Source: Pseudomonas donghuensis
GTDB lineage: Bacteria; Pseudomonadota; Gammaproteobacteria; Pseudomonadales; Pseudomonadaceae
NCBI RefSeq assembly: GCF_000259195.1
Contig: NZ_JH650768.1
Coordinates: 55,746 to 105,954, forward strand
DNA length: 50,209 nt
Direction: 5' to 3'
Position numbers and translations under genes: made by a program
Notes under the pieces: generated by a model
What the model saw: the letters and a program-made list of their open reading frames with translations, nothing else
What the model was told of the DNA's origin: nothing
The model's database searches: none
Part shown: positions 1 through 8,904 of the stretch, one piece after another
Position numbering within the stretch: the first letter of the stretch is position 1
How the letters are laid out: the number at the start of each line of letters is the position of its first letter

Positions 1-27
1 CGGTGCTGGTGCTGATCGCTGAGGGCG

Positions 28-1599
28 TCAGGCACCTGCTGCGTCAACGGCGGCGTTCGGTGTAAGGCGTACCTGCCGCACCCGACGCTCCTCCACCGCG
101 ACCACGGTCATCTTCCAGCTATTGCACACCAGGCTGTCGCCGACCATTGGCAAGCGATCGAGCAGGCTCATGACCAGGCCGGCGAGGGTCTGGTAGTCCT
201 CGGTGGGTTTGGCGGCAAAACCGGTGCGCGCCTGGATCTGGCTGAGGTTCAGGGCGCCGCTGACGACAAAGCCCTGCTCGTCTTCGACAATGCCCGGCCC
301 CTCGACCTCACTGGCATCCGGTAGCTCGCCGGCAATCGACTCGAGGATATCGGTCATGGTCAGCACCCCGGTGAAATCACCGAACTCGTTGACCACGAAG
401 GCAATGTGCGTCGACTGGTTGCGCATCTGCTCCAGGGCGTTGAGGATGCTGAAACTCTCCAGCAGGTTCAGCGGCACCCGGGCCAGGCTCTCAAGGTCGG
501 GCTGATGACCGGCCAGCAGCTCCTTGAGCAGCTCCTTCTTGTGCACGAAGCCCAGGGGTTCTTCGATGCGCCCGTCGCGAATCAGCGGCAGGCGCGAATA
601 GGACGAATGCATCAGAGCAGTGCGAATCGCCTCGGCCGGCTGCGCCAGGTCAATCGCGTCGACCTCGGCCCGAACCGTCATCACCGTCTTGATTGGCCGC
701 TCGGCAAGGTTCAGCACGCCGCTGATCATCACCCGCTCGCGGCGGTCGAACAGCACCTGCGCTTCACCGCCTTCAACCAGGTCGGCGATCTCCTCGCCAA
801 CGTCGTCGGCCTCGACCCGACGCCCGCCCAGCAGGCGCATGACCGCATGGGCGGTACGCTCACGCAGCGGCCGGTGCTGCTGCAGGCTACGTTTGCGCCG
901 GGCACGGGCCAACTGGTTGAACAGCTCGATGAGGATCGAGAAGCCAATGGCCGCATACAAGTAGCCTTTGGGGATATGAAAGCCCAGGCCCTCGGCGGTG
1001 AGGCTGAAGCCGATCATCATCAAGAAGCCCAGGCACAGCATGATCACCGTCGGGTGGTTGTTGACGAAGCGGGTCAACGGCTTGCTGGCGACAATCATGA
1101 TGCCGATCGAGAAGACCACCGCGATCATCATGATCGACAGTTCCTCGACCATGCCCACGGCGGTGATCACCGCGTCCAGGGAGAACACCGCATCAAGCAC
1201 CACGATCTGCGCCACGATTGGCCAGAACGCGGCATGCCGCACGCTGCCGGTATTTTGCGCAACGTGGCCTTCCAGGCGCTCGTGCAGCTCCATGGTGGCC
1301 TTGAACAGCAGGAATACACCACCAAACAGCATGATCAGGTCGCGACCGGAGAAGTGCTTGTCGAACACCTCGAACAGCGGCGCAGTCAGGGTCACCATCC
1401 AGGAAATGCTGGCCAGCAGGCCCAGGCGCATGATCAATGCCAGCGACAGGCCGATCACCCGCGCGCGGTCGCGTTGATGGGGCGGCAACTTGTCGGCGAG
1501 GATGGCGATGAATACCAGGTTGTCGATACCCAGTACCAGCTCCAGCACAATCAGCGTGGCAAGGCCCAGCCAGGCCGTGGGGTCGGCTAGCCATTCCAT
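28..1599 (-). CDS. TerC-family membrane protein with CBS pair and CorC/HlyC domain
   Basis: A 523-residue inner-membrane protein of the YoaE/YegH type. Residues about 1-235 form a TerC-like membrane domain with several hydrophobic helices and the two acidic intramembrane motifs of the family, LGIDNLVF near residue 23 and [10 protein letters not shown] near residue 134. A pair of CBS domains follows at about 300-430, then a CorC/HlyC-type C-terminal domain at about 440-515. TerC relatives are linked to metal-ion efflux or loading of exported metalloenzymes, and CBS/CorC parts to ligand sensing, but the substrate of this one cannot be read from the sequence. The gene stands alone, read away from the receptor gene upstream of it. 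Length is normal for the three-domain form. Family assignment is firm; a specific role is not claimed. Confidence 0.9.
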   Translation of the reverse strand: MEWLADPTAWLGLATLIVLELVLGIDNLVFIAILADKLPPHQRDRARVIGLSLALIMRLGLLASISWMVTLTAPLFEVFDKHFSGRDLIMLFGGVFLLFKATMELHERLEGHVAQNTGSVRHAAFWPIVAQIVVLDAVFSLDAVITAVGMVEELSIMMIAVVFSIGIMIVASKPLTRFVNNHPTVIMLCLGFLMMIGFSLTAEGLGFHIPKGYLYAAIGFSILIELFNQLARARRKRSLQQHRPLRERTAHAVMRLLGGRRVEADDVGEEIADLVEGGEAQVLFDRRERVMISGVLNLAERPIKTVMTVRAEVDAIDLAQPAEAIRTALMHSSYSRLPLIRDGRIEEPLGFVHKKELLKELLAGHQPDLESLARVPLNLLESFSILNALEQMRNQSTHIAFVVNEFGDFTGVLTMTDILESIAGELPDASEVEGPGIVEDEQGFVVSGALNLSQIQARTGFAAKPTEDYQTLAGLVMSLLDRLPMVGDSLVCNSWKMTVVAVEERRVRQVRLTPNAAVDAAGA

Positions 1600-1776
1600 G
1601 GGCGATTACTCATGTGCGGGAACAGGCGGGAAGCGTCACAAGGACGGGAGAAAGGCCGGAACGGCCGGGTACTGGGGGGCTCCGAGAACGAAGTCATGTC
1701 AACCTGAAATCAATTGGGGAAGTGATCCTACAATTGCAGCAGTCTTTTCTCACAGCATGAAACTATTTCAAATTCT

Positions 1777-1826
1777 GTAAGGCTTGAGCGGCGGCCCGCA
1801 CATCAAGGGCGCCGCTCTTGCCTTAC
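1777..1826. terminator. Long inverted repeat after the receptor gene, terminator-like
   Basis: Two 17-nt arms (1777-1793 and 1810-1826) are complementary except for a TT/TT bulge, so RNA from either strand would form a strong hairpin of a 7-bp outer and an 8-bp GC-rich inner stem. It lies just past the receptor stop codon. No U-run follows on the minus strand, so it may stop transcription weakly or only stabilise the 3' end. The rest of the 260-base gap between the two genes shows nothing clear. Confidence 0.5.
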
Positions 1827-1859
1827 CTGTGCCCTCTGCGGTTACCCCGCAGGCTGCCC

Positions 1860-4316
1860 TTAGAAGCTCCAGCGCGTGGTCAGCATGAAGTTGCGCGGAT
1901 CACCGTACAGGTTGCCGCCGTAGGCGGTATTGCCGGCAATGCTCTGGTAGTACTTCTTGTCGAACACGTTGTTCAGGTTCAAGCGCACATCCAGGTGCTC
2001 GGAGGCCTGGTAGCTGAGCATCAGATCGACCAGGGTATAGGCCTGCTGCTCGATACGGAAACGGCTCTCGGTGGCATAGAAGTTGTTGCCCTTGTTGTAG
2101 ATCTGGTTCTGCCGGTACAGGCCGCCGCCGACCTTCCAGCGTTGCAGTTCACCCGGCAGTTGATAGGTGGTGAAGGCCTTGAACACATGGCGGGGAATAT
2201 CAGTATCGAACAGGCGCCCCTCGTTGGCCGGGTTGCTGTCCTTGACGTATTTGACCTGGGCAAAGGTATAGCCCGCGCCCAACTCCCACCCCGGCAGAAC
2301 GGTGCCGTTGAGCTCAAGCTCGATCCCTTCGCTGCGCAGTTTGCCGGCAGCCTCCGCGCAACTGGGCACCAGCGCCGAACACTCATTGATCTCAAGCGTC
2401 TTGGCGCGGTTTTGCTGGTCGATGCGAAACACTGCGGCACTGGCATTCAAACTGCCGTCGAAGTACTCGCCCTTGATCCCGAGCTCATAGTTCTTGCCCT
2501 CCATCGGCTCGATCGCGGTGCCCGCCGCGTCCAGTTCCGACTGCGGCTTGAAGATGTCGGTGTAGCTGGCGTACAGCGAATGGTGCACGTCCAGGTCATA
2601 GATGATGCCGGCGTAACGCGTGACATGACGCGTCACCGAGTAGTCGCTGCCGGTTGGCGCGCGGCTGCCGTTGCGGGTACGGGTGTCGTTGTCGTACCAG
2701 TCCAGGCGCCCGCCGAGGATCAGCTTCAGGTCGTCGGCCAGGTTGAAGCGGGTGGTCAGGTAGGCGCCGGTCTGCGAGGTCTCGCGATCCTGATGCCAGT
2801 AACTCAGGTCCAGCTCGCGCTTGGGCAGCGAGCCCGGGTCCCAGTTGTAGATATCCATGCCGATCGCGTCGTCGCTGTAGTTGCCCTTGCCTTCGAAGGT
2901 CAGCTCACGCCGGCTGGCACCGACCACCAGTTCATGGGTCCGCCCGAGCAACTGGAAAGGCCCCGATGCGTAGGCGTCGTAACTGCTCTGCTCATCGTCA
3001 TAGTGGTACTGGCCCAGGTACTGACCGAACACCTCGCCCTCATCGCCCATGCGTTCGGTCATGGTGCCCAGCATCTTCAGGTCCGACCAGGTGCGGCTGG
3101 CGGCCAACAGCAGTTTCCAGTCGTTGTCGAAGCGGTAATCCAGGCGGCTGAACACGGTGGTGTTGTCCTGGTCCCAGTACTCCCAGTCATTGCCCAGGTA
3201 GGTCTTGCGGGACAAATGCAGGTCGCTGCCATCGATTGCCGTTGGCAGGCCACCCCAGGTCGCGGTGTTGTTGACGCGCTGGTTGGAGACGCCGAGGGTC
3301 AAGGTGCTGTTGTCGCTGAGGTCGGCCTCGCCAATGGCGTAGAACACCGAACGCTCGCTATCGGTGACGTCCTGAAAGCTGTTGCGCGTCTGGTACGCCG
3401 TGACCACCCGCCCGCGCAAGGTGGCGTTGTCGTTGAGTGGCCCGGAAGCATCCACTTCGCTGCGGTAGTTGTCCCAGCTACCGGCGCTGGCGGTGATGCT
3501 CACGCGCGGGTCCGCGGTCGGGCGCTTGCGCACCATGTTGATGGCCGCCGACGGCGTACCCGCCCCCTGCATCAGCCCGGTGGCGCCGCGCACCACTTCG
3601 ACGTGGTCATAGATGGCCATGTCCGGCGCCGAGTTCATGTCCCGCGACAGGTAATGCGACAGGTCGTTGGACAGCCCGTCGTTCATCAGGTTTTCCACGG
3701 TAAAGCCACGCGCGTAGAACGTCGGGCGCTGCGGGCCATCCTTGGTCATGGACATGCCGGGGGTGCTCTTGAGCACATCCTCAAGGCTGCGCAGGTTCTG
3801 GTCGTCCATGCGCTGACGGGTGATCACCGTTACCGACTGCGGTGTCTCGCGAATGGTCAGGGCCAGCTTGGTCGCCGTCTGCATCGGCCCGGTGGTGTAG
3901 GAGCCACTGTCTTCGGTGATGCTTCCCAGCACCTGCCCATTGATACTGGTGGCGCCCAGTTCCAATGCCCCATTGGCGGCGGGCACCTCGACCAGCACAT
4001 AGCCATCGCTGCTCGCCTGTGCCTGCAATGCATGGCCCCGCAGGACCTGGGCGAACCCTTCCTGCACGGCGTAACTGCCCTGCAGACCGGCGCTGGCAAG
4101 GCCTGCCACTTGCCCGGCATTGAACGAGATGGCCAGGCCGCTCTCGCGGGCAAAGCGGCTCAGCACGTCACCCAAAGGGCCGCCAGGAATGTCGTAGCGT
4201 TTTATCTGCTGCTGGGCCTGTAGCGGCTGGGCCGCCAGCAGAGGCACGGCGCCGAGGGCGAAGTGGACCGCCAGGGTCAACGCACGGCAGGGCTTGAATG
4301 GCTTGGGTGAAAGCAT
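1860..4316 (-). CDS. TonB-dependent siderophore receptor with N-terminal signalling (STN) domain
   Basis: An outer-membrane ferric-siderophore transducer of 818 residues. The start at 4316 follows a GGAG Shine-Dalgarno; an upstream in-frame extension is rejected. After a signal peptide ending near LLAAQPLQAQ comes an STN domain (beginning IKRYDIPGGPLGDVL), which in FpvA/FoxA/FecA-type receptors contacts the periplasmic FecR-like anti-sigma factor. Next are a plug domain (TIRETPQSVTVITRQRM) and a 22-strand barrel ending in the usual aromatic residue (TTRWSF). It is the last gene of a sigma, anti-sigma, receptor set, which fits a cell-surface signalling loop in which the loaded receptor switches on its own synthesis. 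The siderophore is not identifiable by eye. No siderophore biosynthesis gene is near, so uptake of a foreign siderophore is likely. Confidence 0.92.
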   Translation of the reverse strand: MLSPKPFKPCRALTLAVHFALGAVPLLAAQPLQAQQQIKRYDIPGGPLGDVLSRFARESGLAISFNAGQVAGLASAGLQGSYAVQEGFAQVLRGHALQAQASSDGYVLVEVPAANGALELGATSINGQVLGSITEDSGSYTTGPMQTATKLALTIRETPQSVTVITRQRMDDQNLRSLEDVLKSTPGMSMTKDGPQRPTFYARGFTVENLMNDGLSNDLSHYLSRDMNSAPDMAIYDHVEVVRGATGLMQGAGTPSAAINMVRKRPTADPRVSITASAGSWDNYRSEVDASGPLNDNATLRGRVVTAYQTRNSFQDVTDSERSVFYAIGEADLSDNSTLTLGVSNQRVNNTATWGGLPTAIDGSDLHLSRKTYLGNDWEYWDQDNTTVFSRLDYRFDNDWKLLLAASRTWSDLKMLGTMTERMGDEGEVFGQYLGQYHYDDEQSSYDAYASGPFQLLGRTHELVVGASRRELTFEGKGNYSDDAIGMDIYNWDPGSLPKRELDLSYWHQDRETSQTGAYLTTRFNLADDLKLILGGRLDWYDNDTRTRNGSRAPTGSDYSVTRHVTRYAGIIYDLDVHHSLYASYTDIFKPQSELDAAGTAIEPMEGKNYELGIKGEYFDGSLNASAAVFRIDQQNRAKTLEINECSALVPSCAEAAGKLRSEGIELELNGTVLPGWELGAGYTFAQVKYVKDSNPANEGRLFDTDIPRHVFKAFTTYQLPGELQRWKVGGGLYRQNQIYNKGNNFYATESRFRIEQQAYTLVDLMLSYQASEHLDVRLNLNNVFDKKYYQSIAGNTAYGGNLYGDPRNFMLTTRWSF

Positions 4317-4393
4317 GTTCCCGACTCTCCGATGTATTGGGCTAATACAAGGACGCTCGGGTAACAAGAACTGGAAGCGTTTGATAATAATTT

Positions 4394-5341
4394 TTATTCG
4401 AGCCTGACACGGGTCAGCCACGGCGTGTAGTGCTCGACCCGGATCGGGAAGCTGCGCGCCAGCAGGCGCAAGGCCCGCTCGCTGTCGTCGGCAGGCAGCA
4501 CCGCGGTGACGTTCAGGTGCGCCAGAGCCTTGGCATCGAACAGCAGGTAGCCCTGGTGATTGCGGGCCAGGCGCTCCAGCACCTCGCTCAAGGGTTGTTC
4601 GCGCACCAGCATCTGCTGCCTGGCCCAGGCCTGCTCCTGGCCCGAGGCATCCACTGCCTGCACCGCCTGCATGCCTGAGGCACTGAACTGCACCTGCTGT
4701 CCGGCGCTCACCGTCTGGGTGCTGGCGCCGCTGCGCACTTCGGTGCTCGACTCGATCATCACCAGGCGCGTGCTTTCGTCCAGGCGCTCCACCCTAAAAC
4801 GCGTGCCCAGTGCGCGAATGCTGCCATGCTCGGTCACCACCCGGAACGGCCGGGCGGCATCCTTGGCCACGTCCACGAGGATGTCACCGCTGAGCAACCG
4901 AACGGTACGGGTCTGCGCGTCGAACTGCAGGTCGACCGCCGTACGGCCCTCCAGGCTGATCCGACTGCCGTCCGGCAATTGCTCGCTGCGCCACTGGCCC
5001 GTACCGGTGCGCAGATCGGCCATCAGGTAGGCCGGCGGATAATGCTGGAGCAAGGCAGCGCCGGGCAGCAACAGCGCCAGGCTGACGGCCAGCGCCTTGA
5101 GTGCCTGCTTGCCGGGGGCTCGCGCCGTCACCCGCTGCAAGGCGGCACGGGCCGGCGCACGCGGCAGTTCGCGCAGCGGTGCGAGGCTGCCTTGCAAACG
5201 CTGCACGGCGTCCAGGTGTTCATCGGCCTCGGCCAACCAGGCGCTGAACGCCTGCTGGTCGGCAGCGCTCGGTTCATCATCCAGGCGTACCAACCATTCG
5301 GCCGCCTCGCGCAACACCGCGGCGCTGGGTGACGGGCTCAT
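4394..5341 (-). CDS. FecR-family anti-sigma factor / sigma regulator
   Basis: A 315-residue single-pass inner-membrane regulator. The cytoplasmic N-terminus (AAEWLVRLDDEPSAADQQAFSAWL) is the DUF4880-type sigma-binding segment. A hydrophobic stretch (AVSLALLLPGAALL) near residues 95-110 is the membrane span. The periplasmic FecR domain follows (LPDGSRISLEGRTAVDLQF, then the ALGTRFRV motif), and the C-terminal part would meet the receptor STN domain. The start at 5341 overlaps the sigma-factor stop as ATGA, so the two are translationally coupled. The family holds its sigma factor inactive, or is processed to activate it, when the receptor binds ferric siderophore. The partners are inferred from gene order. 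Confidence 0.92.
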   Translation of the reverse strand: MSPSPSAAVLREAAEWLVRLDDEPSAADQQAFSAWLAEADEHLDAVQRLQGSLAPLRELPRAPARAALQRVTARAPGKQALKALAVSLALLLPGAALLQHYPPAYLMADLRTGTGQWRSEQLPDGSRISLEGRTAVDLQFDAQTRTVRLLSGDILVDVAKDAARPFRVVTEHGSIRALGTRFRVERLDESTRLVMIESSTEVRSGASTQTVSAGQQVQFSASGMQAVQAVDASGQEQAWARQQMLVREQPLSEVLERLARNHQGYLLFDAKALAHLNVTAVLPADDSERALRLLARSFPIRVEHYTPWLTRVRLE

Positions 5342-5865
5342 CGTGCCGACTCGCTGGCGGCATGACACTGCAGCAAGGCCTGGACCAGATCGTTCTGCAC
5401 GGTTTTGCTCGAGACCTGGAAGCGCTCGGCGATCTGCGCATGGCTCAGGCCTTCCAGGTGGCGCAGGATAAACACCTGACGTGCGCGCGCACTCATCTGC
5501 TCCAGCGCGCGGGCAATGTGTTCAAGGGCATTTACGGCCGCCAGCAGTTGTTCGGGTGAAGGGGCCTGCTCGAGGTGCTCGACGTGCCGCGCGAGTTCTT
5601 CACGGTACGCCTGCTCAAGCTTTTGCCGACGGCCGCGATCGACCAGCAGGCGGCGCGCCACCGTGGCCAGAAACGCTCGCGGCTCGCGCGGCGCCACGTA
5701 GGCACCGGCATTGAGCAGGCGCACGAAAGTGTCCTGGGCCAGGTCGGCGGCATTGTGCGGACAGTCCAGGCGCCGTCGCAGCCACCCCAGCAACCAGCCG
5801 TGATAGCCCTTGTACAAGGTGTCGAGACTGTCAGCAGGAGGAGGCACTTTCATCGGCGCAGGCAT
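5338..5865 (-). CDS. ECF sigma factor, FecI/iron-starvation type
   Basis: A short sigma-70-family factor of about 175 residues. Region 2 is seen in YKGYHGWLLGWLRRRL and AADLAQDTFVRLL, and region 4 in ILRHLEGLSHAQIAERFQVSSKTVQNDL, a helix-turn-helix for the -35 element. It would direct transcription of the receptor gene downstream. Two starts are possible, 5865 (MPAPMKV) and 5853 (MKV); neither has a clear Shine-Dalgarno, and the longer is given. A Fur-box-like sequence touches the start, so expression is expected only in iron shortage. Gene order sigma, FecR, receptor is the standard layout of such signalling sets in Pseudomonas. Confidence 0.92.
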   Translation of the reverse strand: MPAPMKVPPPADSLDTLYKGYHGWLLGWLRRRLDCPHNAADLAQDTFVRLLNAGAYVAPREPRAFLATVARRLLVDRGRRQKLEQAYREELARHVEHLEQAPSPEQLLAAVNALEHIARALEQMSARARQVFILRHLEGLSHAQIAERFQVSSKTVQNDLVQALLQCHAASESAR

Positions 5866-5867
5866 TA

Positions 5868-5886
5868 AATGAGAATGGTTATATCT
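5868..5886 (-). promoter_or_regulatory. Fur-box-like operator before the sigma-factor gene
   Basis: The 19 bases AATGAGAATGGTTATATCT match the Fur consensus AATGAGAATCATTATCATT at 14 positions, with one half-site (AATGAGAAT) perfect. It lies immediately upstream of the sigma-factor start codon, where a bound repressor would block transcription. Fur control is inferred from this match and from the function of the downstream genes. Confidence 0.65.
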
Positions 5887-5960
5887 TAAGTGTCTGAGCC
5901 GGGCGGACGCAATCCTGAAGGGCCCTAGCGGGTGGAGATGCTGGACATAAAATCTACAGT

Positions 5961-5990
5961 TAGTTGATATTTCAACTACTAGTTGATAAT
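5961..5990 (+). promoter_or_regulatory. Promoter with TAGTTGA operator repeats for the PAS/HTH regulator
   Basis: TAGTTGA-TATT-TCAACTA (5961-5978) is a perfect 7-bp inverted repeat, and a third copy of TAGTTGA follows at 5980-5986. They overlap a good sigma-70 promoter: TTGATA at 5963-5968, a 16-bp spacer, and GATAAT at 5985-5990, placing the start site about 30 bases before the regulator gene. The layout suggests autoregulation by the downstream gene product, which is inference. Confidence 0.55.
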
Positions 5991-6025
5991 TTGACCGCGA
6001 CCATTCAACTCCCTCGAAGGCCCTG

Positions 6026-6721
6026 ATGAAGGTTTCCAGCGCATTGAGCAGCGAACGACAGCTGATCCTCGGCGTACTGCACAGCACCCTGAAAATGCTC
6101 AGCCATGCACTCGGCTCCCATACCGAAATCGTCCTGCATGACGTGCTCAACCCGCAGCGCTCCATCCTCGCCATCGCCAACGGCCATGTCACCGGGCGCC
6201 AGGTCGGTGATTCGGTGTTGGCCGGGCCGCGTCATGACCAGGGTTTCGCCGCCGTGCGCCGGGCGATGGACGATCGCTCCAGTAGCGAGCCGATCGTGGT
6301 CGAGAACTACGCCACCCTCGCCCCCGACGGCCGCCCCTTGCGCAGCGCTACCGTGGTTTATCGCGACAGCAGCGGGCAGCCGTTTGCCAGCCTGTGCATC
6401 AACACCGACCTCAGCGCGATCGCTGCCGCGCATCACGTGCTCGCAGGCCTGCTGGGGCTGGCCAGCGCACCTGCGCCAGTGCCGGATGAATCCCGGGACA
6501 TGGAACAGTTGATGATCGAAATCATCCAGGACGCCTGCCCCGGCGGCGTGCTCGGCATGAAGAAAGCGCAAAAGATCCAGGCCGTGCGGCACATGCAGGA
6601 GCGCGGCCTGTTCATCGTCAAGGGCGGTATCGAGAAAGCCGCCGCCACACTCGGCGTGACCCGCTACACCATCTACAACTACCTGGAGCAGATCCGGGCG
6701 ACAGACAACGGACAGGGATGA
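6026..6721 (+). CDS. PAS_6/HTH transcriptional regulator, YheO/DauR family
   Basis: A 231-residue DNA-binding regulator. The N-terminal two thirds (from LILGVLHSTLKMLSHALG through LCINTDLS) is the YheO-like PAS domain, and the C-terminus (IEKAAATLGVTRYTIYNYLEQIR) is the DauR-type helix-turn-helix. The family includes DauR, which controls D-arginine catabolism, but many members regulate other small-molecule genes. The stop codon overlaps the upstream candidate start (6718) of the PhzF-like gene as ATGA, so the two form one transcript and the isomerase may make or remove the ligand. The inverted repeats in its own promoter suggest autoregulation. Confidence 0.88.
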   Translation: MKVSSALSSERQLILGVLHSTLKMLSHALGSHTEIVLHDVLNPQRSILAIANGHVTGRQVGDSVLAGPRHDQGFAAVRRAMDDRSSSEPIVVENYATLAPDGRPLRSATVVYRDSSGQPFASLCINTDLSAIAAAHHVLAGLLGLASAPAPVPDESRDMEQLMIEIIQDACPGGVLGMKKAQKIQAVRHMQERGLFIVKGGIEKAAATLGVTRYTIYNYLEQIRATDNGQG

Positions 6722-6726
6722 GCAGC

Positions 6727-7512
6727 ATGCAACTTGAAATGTTCCAGGTAGACGCGTTTTCAGCCACGGCGTTTGGCGGCAATCCGGCCGCAGTGTGCCC
6801 GCTTGAGGCCTGGTTGCCGGATGCGACGCTGCAGCAGATTGCTGCCGAGAACAACCTGTCGGAAACCGCCTATGTGGTGCGCAATGGCGAGCTGTTCGAA
6901 TTGCGCTGGTTTACCCCGACGGTAGAAGTCGACCTGTGTGGCCATGCCACCCTGGCGACCGCCTGGGTGCTGTTCGAGCAGTTCGCTGAACAGCGCGACA
7001 CCCTGCGCTTTGCCACCCGTAGCGGCGAGTTGCGGGTTCGCCGTGACGGTGCTCGCCTGGCCATGGACTTCCCGGCCAAGCAGCCACAAGCCGTGGCAGT
7101 GCCCGATGGCTTGTTGCAGGCCCTGGGCCTGGAGCGGATCGAGGCGCTGTACCGCACCGATGACTACCTGGTGGTGGTCGAGGATCAAGCGCTGATCGCC
7201 GATCTTGAGCCCGACTATGCTGCGCTGGCGGCCTTTGACGTGCGCGGTATTGCGGTCACGGCCCCGGGCAAGCACTTTGACTTCGTCTCGCGCTGGTTCG
7301 GCCCGCGGGTAGGCGTCAATGAAGACCCGGTCACCGGCTCCGCGCACACCTCGCTGGCCCCCTACTGGGCCGAGCGCCTGGGCAAGCGCAGCCTGACGGC
7401 CGAGCAAGGCGGCGTGCGCAAGGGCCAGCTGCACTGTCAAGTACTGGACAACGGCCGGGTGATCATCAGCGGTGAGGGTGCGCTGTACCTGCGCGGAACG
7501 ATCTTTATCTGA
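6727..7512 (+). CDS. PhzF-family isomerase/epimerase
   Basis: A 261-residue protein of the PhzF (diaminopimelate-epimerase fold) family. Typical motifs are FQVDAFSATAFGGNPAAVC at the N-terminus, NNLSETAYV with the conserved catalytic glutamate, VDLCGHATLA, and the GVNEDPVTGSAHTSL loop. The start at 6727 is chosen because AGGG at 6714-6717 is then nine bases upstream; an ATG at 6718 overlapping the regulator stop is the alternative. Most family members are not phenazine enzymes, and no other phz gene is present, so a phenazine role is not claimed. Pairing with the regulator points to metabolism of a small amino-acid-like compound. Confidence 0.88.
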   Translation: MQLEMFQVDAFSATAFGGNPAAVCPLEAWLPDATLQQIAAENNLSETAYVVRNGELFELRWFTPTVEVDLCGHATLATAWVLFEQFAEQRDTLRFATRSGELRVRRDGARLAMDFPAKQPQAVAVPDGLLQALGLERIEALYRTDDYLVVVEDQALIADLEPDYAALAAFDVRGIAVTAPGKHFDFVSRWFGPRVGVNEDPVTGSAHTSLAPYWAERLGKRSLTAEQGGVRKGQLHCQVLDNGRVIISGEGALYLRGTIFI

Positions 7513-7565
7513 GCAGGCTCAACAACTGGCTGCCCTGGCCACAGGGCTCGGCTGGCGCAGAACCT

Positions 7566-7589
7566 GTGGGAGCTGGCTTGCCAGCGATG
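7566..7589. repeat. REP element (single)
   Basis: The stretch contains GTGGGAGCTGGC and TTGCCAGCGATG, the imperfect palindrome of Pseudomonas REP sequences. It sits between the ends of the convergent isomerase and transporter genes, a usual REP location. No partner in opposite orientation is seen in this gap. Confidence 0.75.
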
Positions 7590-7640
7590 AGGACCGCCCA
7601 GCCAGCACACCCGGTGGCGCCTGGATTGCGACCGCTGCGC

Positions 7641-8813
7641 CTAAAGGGTCCTTGGCAGGTAGCTATGCAGTTGCCGCTCGACCCACCAGGACAACGGCAG
7701 GGTCAGCAGCAGGAGCGCCGCCAGGCCGATTACCGCCGCAGTGATGCCGGACCCATCGCCTAGGCGGCCGAACACCACCGGCGCCAGCGCGCCGCCACCA
7801 ATGGTGCCGGTGTAGAACAAGGCAAAGGCCTGATCGCGCCTGCCCGCCCCCGCCAGTTCCGGCACCACGCCGTACAGCACCGACGAGGTGCCATTGAGCA
7901 CCAGGCCCAGCAGCGGCAACAGCGCCATCATCGCCGCTAGCGGCAGGAACAACATCAACAGGATCAGCAACGCAGTGGCCGACTCGGTGAACCACACGGT
8001 TCTCATCATGCCAATGCGCGCACCCAGGTAGCCGCACACCAGCTTGCCGAAGGCGCCGCCGACAAACAGCAGCATCAACGCCAGGCCGATACCCGCGGAG
8101 CCGGCGCCCTTGCCTTGCAGCAAAAACGGTAGAAAGGTAAGAAACCCCATGCGCACGGCGCTGTCGAGGGTGCCGGTCAGCAGCAAGGCGGCCAGGCCGC
8201 TGCCGGAGTCGTTACCACGGGCAGACACGGTTTTGCGCGGGCTCGACGGCAACGACGGCTGCGGCGCAAGCAGCCACCAGAGTACGCCGGCGGCAGCCAG
8301 GCCAAGCAGGCCCAGCACGGTGACGCTGGTTTGCCAACTGGTTACCAGCAACAGCAAACCGACCCCGGCAGGCACCAGCATCTTGCCGATATCGCCGGCA
8401 AAATTGTACTGCGCCAGCGCCTCCTTGACCCCGCCCCCGGCCTCATGGGTGTCGGTGACCAACGACGACGCCAGGGGGTGCTGGGTACTGGCGCCAAGGC
8501 CGCCCAGCAACAGCGCGAGCAACAGCACAGCGAGGCCACTGGCCTGCCCGGCAACCAGGTAAGCCAGCCCGGCCAGGGCGGTGCCGCCGACCAACAGGCG
8601 CTCCCGGCCCCAGCGCTTTGCCGCGCGGCTGGCCAGCAGTTGCAGGCCCGCCATCATCCCGGCATAGGCGCCACGCAGCAGGCCGACCTGAGCAAAACTC
8701 AGGGCGAACTGCGCCTGCCACAGCGGCAGCAATACGTAGATAACGTCGGTAAGGCCGTCGTGCACGGCGTGGGCCATGCTGGCGGCGAAAAGCGAGCGAC
8801 GGCGGATGTTCAT
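7641..8813 (-). CDS. MFS transporter
   Basis: A 390-residue major facilitator with about twelve hydrophobic segments and the usual central loop (PSSPRKTVSARGNDSG) at about residue 200. The N-terminus (MAHAVHDGLTDVIYVLLPLW) resembles the fosmidomycin-resistance-like (FSR) branch. Substrate cannot be inferred. It lies downstream of, and on the same strand as, the carboxypeptidase gene, with a 91-base gap that holds a strong hairpin ending 7 bases before this start. No Shine-Dalgarno is obvious at the start. Confidence 0.88.
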   Translation of the reverse strand: MNIRRRSLFAASMAHAVHDGLTDVIYVLLPLWQAQFALSFAQVGLLRGAYAGMMAGLQLLASRAAKRWGRERLLVGGTALAGLAYLVAGQASGLAVLLLALLLGGLGASTQHPLASSLVTDTHEAGGGVKEALAQYNFAGDIGKMLVPAGVGLLLLVTSWQTSVTVLGLLGLAAAGVLWWLLAPQPSLPSSPRKTVSARGNDSGSGLAALLLTGTLDSAVRMGFLTFLPFLLQGKGAGSAGIGLALMLLFVGGAFGKLVCGYLGARIGMMRTVWFTESATALLILLMLFLPLAAMMALLPLLGLVLNGTSSVLYGVVPELAGAGRRDQAFALFYTGTIGGGALAPVVFGRLGDGSGITAAVIGLAALLLLTLPLSWWVERQLHSYLPRTL

Positions 8814-8820
8814 GCAATGT

Positions 8821-8846
8821 AGGCTCTGGCTGAAAGACCAGAGCCT
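8821..8846. terminator. Perfect 9-bp hairpin between carboxypeptidase and MFS genes
   Basis: AGGCTCTGG (8821-8829) pairs with CCAGAGCCT (8838-8846) across an 8-base loop. On the plus strand a short TTTAT tail follows. On the minus strand it lies between the carboxypeptidase stop and the MFS start. It may end the carboxypeptidase transcript or occlude the MFS ribosome-binding region. Confidence 0.55.
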
Positions 8847-8904
8847 TTATAGATCACCGCTTTTGCCCAAGACCAATACCGATTTCAGACCGATTGATAC
8901 CCGG

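Noticed and set aside
1818..4223. 801-codon open frame on the plus strand opposite the siderophore receptor
   Set aside because: It mirrors the receptor gene in high-GC DNA, has low-complexity Val/Ala/Gln/Gly-rich composition and no recognisable domain.
6727..7512. Phenazine biosynthesis
   Set aside because: Only a PhzF-family gene is present with no other phz gene; the family is broad and mostly unrelated to phenazines.
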